Assembly: GCA_018267955.1 (NCBI GenBank)
Contig: JAFDXL010000002.1
Coordinates: 456,941-520,940, forward strand
Length of the DNA stretch: 64,000 bases
DNA from: Bacteroidota bacterium
GTDB taxonomy: Bacteria; Bacteroidota; Bacteroidia; Chitinophagales; Chitinophagaceae
Reading direction: 5' to 3'
Shown here: positions 60,305-64,000 of the stretch, piece after piece
Position numbering within the stretch: position 1 is the first letter of the stretch
How the letters are laid out: every line of letters begins with the position of its first letter
Notes under the pieces: model-generated
What the model was told of the DNA's origin: nothing
What the model saw: only the letters and a program-made list of their open reading frames with translations
Databases searched by the model: none
Made by a program: the position numbers and the translations under genes

Positions 60305-63300
60305 TTAACTGCAACCTGTGGTAGTACCACAGTTAGGGCACATATAGCAAGTACCGTTGCGCAGGGTAATGTTACCGCAGTTGCGGCATACGGGTGCATC
60401 TGCACTGGTACCCATCATCTTCTTCACATCTGCAGAGTTTTGCATCGCCGCTACTGGCTTAGGAGCCACATTTACATTCTTTTGTTTTTGTACCTGTGGG
60501 GCAGGGGCTGTTACGCGTACCTGCGATAATTCCTGTTGAGCAGCTGTTTCATCCTCTGCCTGTTGCTGCATTTTTTCAGGATCCTGAACATGCACCAGGT
60601 CGCTGCGATCCAGGTATTCATAAGCCAGCAGGCGGAATACGAAGTCGAGTACTGATGTAGCTGATTTGATATTCGGGTGATCTACGATACCTGCTGGTTC
60701 AAAGCGGGTAAATGTAAACTTATCAACAAACTCATCCAGCGGCACACCATATTGCAGGCCTATAGATACTGCTATGGCAAAGCTGTTCATCAGGCTACGC
60801 ATAGTAGCACCTTCTTTGGCCATATCCAGGAATATTTCACCCAGTGTACCATCGCCGTATTCACCGGTACGTACGAAGAGTGGCTGGCCGCCTACTTTTG
60901 CTTTGATGGTATAACCACGGCGTTTTGCAGGTAACTGTTTACGCTCTACTATACGGCTCAGTTCGCGTTTCAACTGCGTATCAGGGCTTGCCTGTACACG
61001 CTTGTTCACTTCTTCCAGCAGTTCGTCTATGGTCAGTGCACCCATATCTACTATAGTGCTTGGCTCTTCTGCTTCTTCTTTTGTTTCTTCTTTTTTCTTT
61101 TTATCGCTCTTGTTGCTCAGTGGCTGGCTCAGTTTAGATCCATCGCGGTACAATGCACAAGCTTTGATGCCCAGTTGCCAGCTCAGCATATAGCAGTCTT
61201 TGATCTCGTCTACAGTAGCTTCGTTTGGCAGGTTGATGGTCTTAGAAATAGCGCCGCTGATGAATGGCTGTGTAGCGCCCATCATACGGATGTGGCCGTG
61301 AGCATGGATGTAGCGTTCGCCTTTCTTACCGCACTTGTTAGCGCAGTCGAACACCGGTAAGTGTTCTGCTTTCAGATACGGAGCGCCTTCTATCATCATA
61401 GTACCACATACATAGTCGTTAGCGGCATCTATTTGTTCGTCAGTGAAACCAAGAGATTCCAGCAGGTTGAAGTCAGGCGCGAAATATTGTTCCGGTGTGA
61501 AGCCCAGGCGTTTCAGGCATTCTTCGCCCAGTGTATAAGCGTTGAATACAAAGCCTATTTCAAATGCGCTTTCTACAGCAGCATCCAGTTTTTTCAGTTC
61601 TTCTGCTATAAATCCTTTTTCACTCAGTGTCTCGTGATTGATATAAGGAGCGCCTGCAAATGTTGCATGGCCTTTAGCATATTTTACGATCGCATCAACT
61701 TCTTCCGGTTTGTAACCCAGTTTCTTCAATGCGGTTGGTATAGACTGGTTGATGATCTTGAAATAACCACCACCGGAAAGTTTCTTGAATTTAACCAGTG
61801 CAAAGTCAGGCTCGATACCGGTAGTATCGCAATCCATTACCAGGCCTATGGTACCAGTAGGTGCAATAACGGTAGCCTGTGCATTGCGATAGCCATGTTT
61901 TTCACCCATTTGTACTGCATCGTCCCATGCTTTGGTAGCAGCCTTCAGCATATAGTCAGGGCAATATTTTGCATTGATGCCCATTGGCTTTGTTTCCAGG
62001 CCTTCGTAAGCATCGGCAGCATCGTATGCAGCAGCACGGTGGTTGCGCATTACACGCAGCATGTGCTTTTTATTTTCTTCGTAGCGTGGGAAGGCACCCA
62101 GTGCAGCTGCCATCTCTGCAGATGTTTTGTAGGCAACACCGTTCATAATAGCGGTGATAGCGCCTGCAATAGCGCGGGCTTCTTCACTGTCGTAAGCAAT
62201 GCCGCTCACCATCAGCATAGAACCGAGGTTAGCATATCCAAGGCCCAGTGTACGGTAATCGTAGCTCAGTTGCGCTACTTCCGGAGAAGGGAACTGCGCC
62301 ATTAGTACAGATACTTCCAGTACTACTGTCCACAGGCGAACCATATATTCAAAACCTGCCACATCAAATGTGGTAGTGTCTTCGTTGAAGAAACGACGTA
62401 GGTTCAGGGATGCCAGGTTACATGCTGTGTTGTCCAGGAACATGTATTCAGAGCATGGGTTGGATGCACGGATCGGGCCACCTTCAGGGCAGGTATGCCA
62501 TTCGTTGATGGTGGTATCGTATTGTGTACCCGGATCTGCACAACGCCATGCAGCGTAAGCTATTTTATCCCACAGGGCATTAGATGAGATGGTCTTCATC
62601 GTTTTGCCGGTGCTGCGTGCGGTCATTTCCCAATCTTCGTTATTAGCCAGGCGGCGGAAGAATTCGTTAGGGATACGAACGGAGTTATTAGAGTTTTGGC
62701 CGGAAACGGTGCGATAGGCTTCCCCTTCGTAGTCAGATGCATAGCCTGCTGCGATCAGGGCAGCAACTTTCTTTTCTTCTTCTACCTTCCAGTCAATGAA
62801 TTCTGTGATCTCAGGATGATCCAGGTCGAGGCACACCATTTTAGCGGCACGACGTGTTGTACCACCGCTTTTTATAGCGCCTGCAGCACGGTCACCTATT
62901 TTCAGGAAGCTCATCAGACCGCTGGATGTACCACCACCACTCAGTTTTTCGCCTTCTGCACGGATGCTGGAGAAGTTGGTACCTACACCGGAACCGTATT
63001 TGAAGATACGTGCCTCACGCACCCACAGATCCATGATACCACCTTCGTTCACCAGGTCGTCATCTACACTTAATATAAAGCAGGCGTGCGGCTGAGGGCG
63101 CTCATAAGCATTTTTAGAACGCTCCAGGTTGCCGGTAACAGGATCTACATAATAGTGGCCCTGTGCCTTACCATCAATGCCATAGCTGTTATAAAGGCCG
63201 GTATTGAACCATTGCGGAGAGTTTGGAGCGCAGCTTTGTTGCAATATGCTATATACAAGCTCATCATAAAATACCTGTGCATCCTGCTCAGATGCAAAAT

Positions 63301-63622
63301 AGCCATATTTAAAGCCCCATGTACGCCAGCAATCTGCCAGGCGGTGCGCTACCTGTTTAATAGAGGTTTCCCTGCCCAGGCTGCCGTCTGCCTGCGGAAC
63401 ACCTGCTTTACGGAAATACTTTTGCGCTAATATATCCGTAGCTATCTGCGACCAATGTTTCGGAACTTCCACATCGGTCATCTCAAATACTTTTTCACCG
63501 TTTGGGTTACGGATCACCGAGGTACGGTAATCGTACTCAAACATATCAAATGCACTAACGCCGTCATGCGTATAGTGACGCTGAAACTGGAGGCCGGCTC
63601 CCTTCTGTTGTTTCGCAGCCAT
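60305..63622 (-). CDS. nrdJ: Adenosylcobalamin-dependent ribonucleotide reductase (class II)
   Basis: 1105 residues, the full length of NrdJ. Motifs: NSPQWFNTGLYNSYG, GSGVGTNFSSIR, RASNPCSEYMFLDNTACNLASLNLRRF (catalytic Cys), and APTGTIGLVMDCDTTGIEPDFALV. A C-terminal zinc-ribbon-like tail CRNCGNITLRNGTCYMCPNCG passes reducing equivalents to the site. No second RNR is in the window. Two perfect DnaA boxes lie about 90-130 bases upstream of the start. Confidence 0.96.
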   Translation of the reverse strand: MAAKQQKGAGLQFQRHYTHDGVSAFDMFEYDYRTSVIRNPNGEKVFEMTDVEVPKHWSQIATDILAQKYFRKAGVPQADGSLGRETSIKQVAHRLADCWRTWGFKYGYFASEQDAQVFYDELVYSILQQSCAPNSPQWFNTGLYNSYGIDGKAQGHYYVDPVTGNLERSKNAYERPQPHACFILSVDDDLVNEGGIMDLWVREARIFKYGSGVGTNFSSIRAEGEKLSGGGTSSGLMSFLKIGDRAAGAIKSGGTTRRAAKMVCLDLDHPEITEFIDWKVEEEKKVAALIAAGYASDYEGEAYRTVSGQNSNNSVRIPNEFFRRLANNEDWEMTARSTGKTMKTISSNALWDKIAYAAWRCADPGTQYDTTINEWHTCPEGGPIRASNPCSEYMFLDNTACNLASLNLRRFFNEDTTTFDVAGFEYMVRLWTVVLEVSVLMAQFPSPEVAQLSYDYRTLGLGYANLGSMLMVSGIAYDSEEARAIAGAITAIMNGVAYKTSAEMAAALGAFPRYEENKKHMLRVMRNHRAAAYDAADAYEGLETKPMGINAKYCPDYMLKAATKAWDDAVQMGEKHGYRNAQATVIAPTGTIGLVMDCDTTGIEPDFALVKFKKLSGGGYFKIINQSIPTALKKLGYKPEEVDAIVKYAKGHATFAGAPYINHETLSEKGFIAEELKKLDAAVESAFEIGFVFNAYTLGEECLKRLGFTPEQYFAPDFNLLESLGFTDEQIDAANDYVCGTMMIEGAPYLKAEHLPVFDCANKCGKKGERYIHAHGHIRMMGATQPFISGAISKTINLPNEATVDEIKDCYMLSWQLGIKACALYRDGSKLSQPLSNKSDKKKKEETKEEAEEPSTIVDMGALTIDELLEEVNKRVQASPDTQLKRELSRIVERKQLPAKRRGYTIKAKVGGQPLFVRTGEYGDGTLGEIFLDMAKEGATMRSLMNSFAIAVSIGLQYGVPLDEFVDKFTFTRFEPAGIVDHPNIKSATSVLDFVFRLLAYEYLDRSDLVHVQDPEKMQQQAEDETAAQQELSQVRVTAPAPQVQKQKNVNVAPKPVAAMQNSADVKKMMGTSADAPVCRNCGNITLRNGTCYMCPNCGTTTGCS

Positions 63623-63710
63623 GGGTAATAAATTATGTTTGTTAAAGATTATTTAAATCGAAAGTTGGAATAGCGAAAATATCTAAAAGACTATTCAGCG
63701 GGAAAAGAAG

Positions 63711-63756
63711 TAATCAACCCTTTGTGGATAACCCGTAATCAACATTTTGTGGATAA
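63711..63756. promoter_or_regulatory. Two DnaA boxes in a 25-bp direct repeat upstream of nrdJ
   Basis: TTGTGGATAA at 63722-63731 and at 63747-63756, each the reverse of the perfect box TTATCCACAA. They sit in a repeated unit TAATCAACnnTTTGTGGATAA (63711-63731 and 63736-63756). The remainder of the stretch 63623-63924 shows only A/T-rich sequence and a TATTTTCG (-7-like) on the minus strand. Confidence 0.8.
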
Positions 63757-63924
63757 AGTTACGAAATTTTCAGGACTCTTTACCATAGCCGCTTTCGGGT
63801 GCTTTTCCTCATCCAACGCGCATTTTAGGGAATTTACCAGCTTGATTTTTACAAATATTTTCCCTATTAAATAAAGAGAATGACCAGATAGTTACCTCCG
63901 CAATTATTTAATATATAAATAAAA

Positions 63925-63954
63925 AAACAGCCGGCTTATCAAGGCCGGCTGTTT
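63925..63954 (-). terminator. Terminator of the gene entering from the right edge
   Basis: AAACAGCCGGC / GCCGGCTGTTT with an 8-base loop, followed on the minus strand by TTTTT, 20 bases after the stop at 63975. Confidence 0.88.
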
Positions 63955-63974
63955 ATGTCAATAAATATTAAAAA

Positions 63975-64000
63975 TTACTCAATCACCAACTTCTGCATCG
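63975..64000 (-). CDS. C-terminal end of a probable T9SS-sorted protein (cut by window edge)
   Basis: The last seven full codons read MQKLVIE and then a stop, the usual last residues (KLVIE) of a type A T9SS sorting domain. Its own terminator follows. Too short for a firm product call. Confidence 0.5.

Noticed and set aside
63711-63756. Replication origin
   Set aside because: Only two DnaA boxes, no dnaA or dnaN next to them and no long A/T unwinding element that stands out. Regulatory sites for nrdJ fit better.

Overview
The window reads as chromosomal DNA of a Bacteroidota bacterium, most likely of the Chitinophagales/Sphingobacteriia side. The reasons are a complete Alternative Complex III operon next to cytochrome oxidase, type IX secretion (T9SS) C-terminal sorting domains, the DUF4290-murA pair, type III glutamine synthetase, DUF3127 and DUF4836 proteins, lipoboxes, and many perfect or near-perfect TAnnTTTG promoter -7 boxes. 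Most of it is ordinary core genome. The accessory pieces are small and sit between housekeeping genes.

Layout: 1-9.2 kb (minus) is respiration, actABCDEF followed by coxB. 9.3-18.1 kb (minus) holds an SDR oxidoreductase, a FIST sensor / PAS histidine kinase / receiver operon, two paralogous T9SS-exported repeat proteins and a second stand-alone receiver. 18.6-20.6 kb is DUF4290-murA. 22.1-25.1 kb is an AT-rich accessory island. 25.1-29.4 kb has a PAS protein, an MntA-HepT toxin-antitoxin pair, a SUI1 factor and a split transketolase half. 29.4-36.4 kb has dcd, a phosphopantetheinyl transferase, glnN and small enzymes. 36.5-38 kb is a cytochrome b/molybdoenzyme pair followed by a one-gene insertion. 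39-41.3 kb is scoA-scoB, interrupted by a frameshifted four-helix-bundle gene. 41-52.7 kb holds a MoxR-type ATPase, arfB, dps, purN, lipoproteins, a two-component pair and tRNA-His. 52.9-64 kb holds rnz, clpC, a Gre-like protein and the B12-dependent ribonucleotide reductase nrdJ.

The most interesting locus is 22.1-24.6 kb. A small XRE protein resembles the controller (C) proteins of restriction-modification systems. It sits beside a 35-bp sequence that matches the architecture of a C-box operator: two GACTnnnAGTC-like sites with 15-bp spacing. A second, 31/35-identical copy lies 343 bp away. The C gene is followed by a nuclease with an N-terminal PUA/EVE-like domain and a C-terminal HNH domain, then by a minimal HExxH (FtsH/M41-like) peptidase. 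Two small unknown genes on the other strand each have a C-box upstream. No methyltransferase is present. The simplest reading is a controller-regulated, modification-dependent (type IV-like) restriction locus with a protease companion. I do not know a described system with this composition.

Other structure beyond genes: arrays with strict 8-bp periodicity (consensus MATTRYCR) run up to promoter -7 boxes and also flank, in inverted orientation, the four-helix-bundle gene inside scoAB. A perfect 22-bp direct repeat brackets a one-gene lipoprotein insertion. Two perfect DnaA boxes in a 25-bp direct repeat lie upstream of nrdJ.
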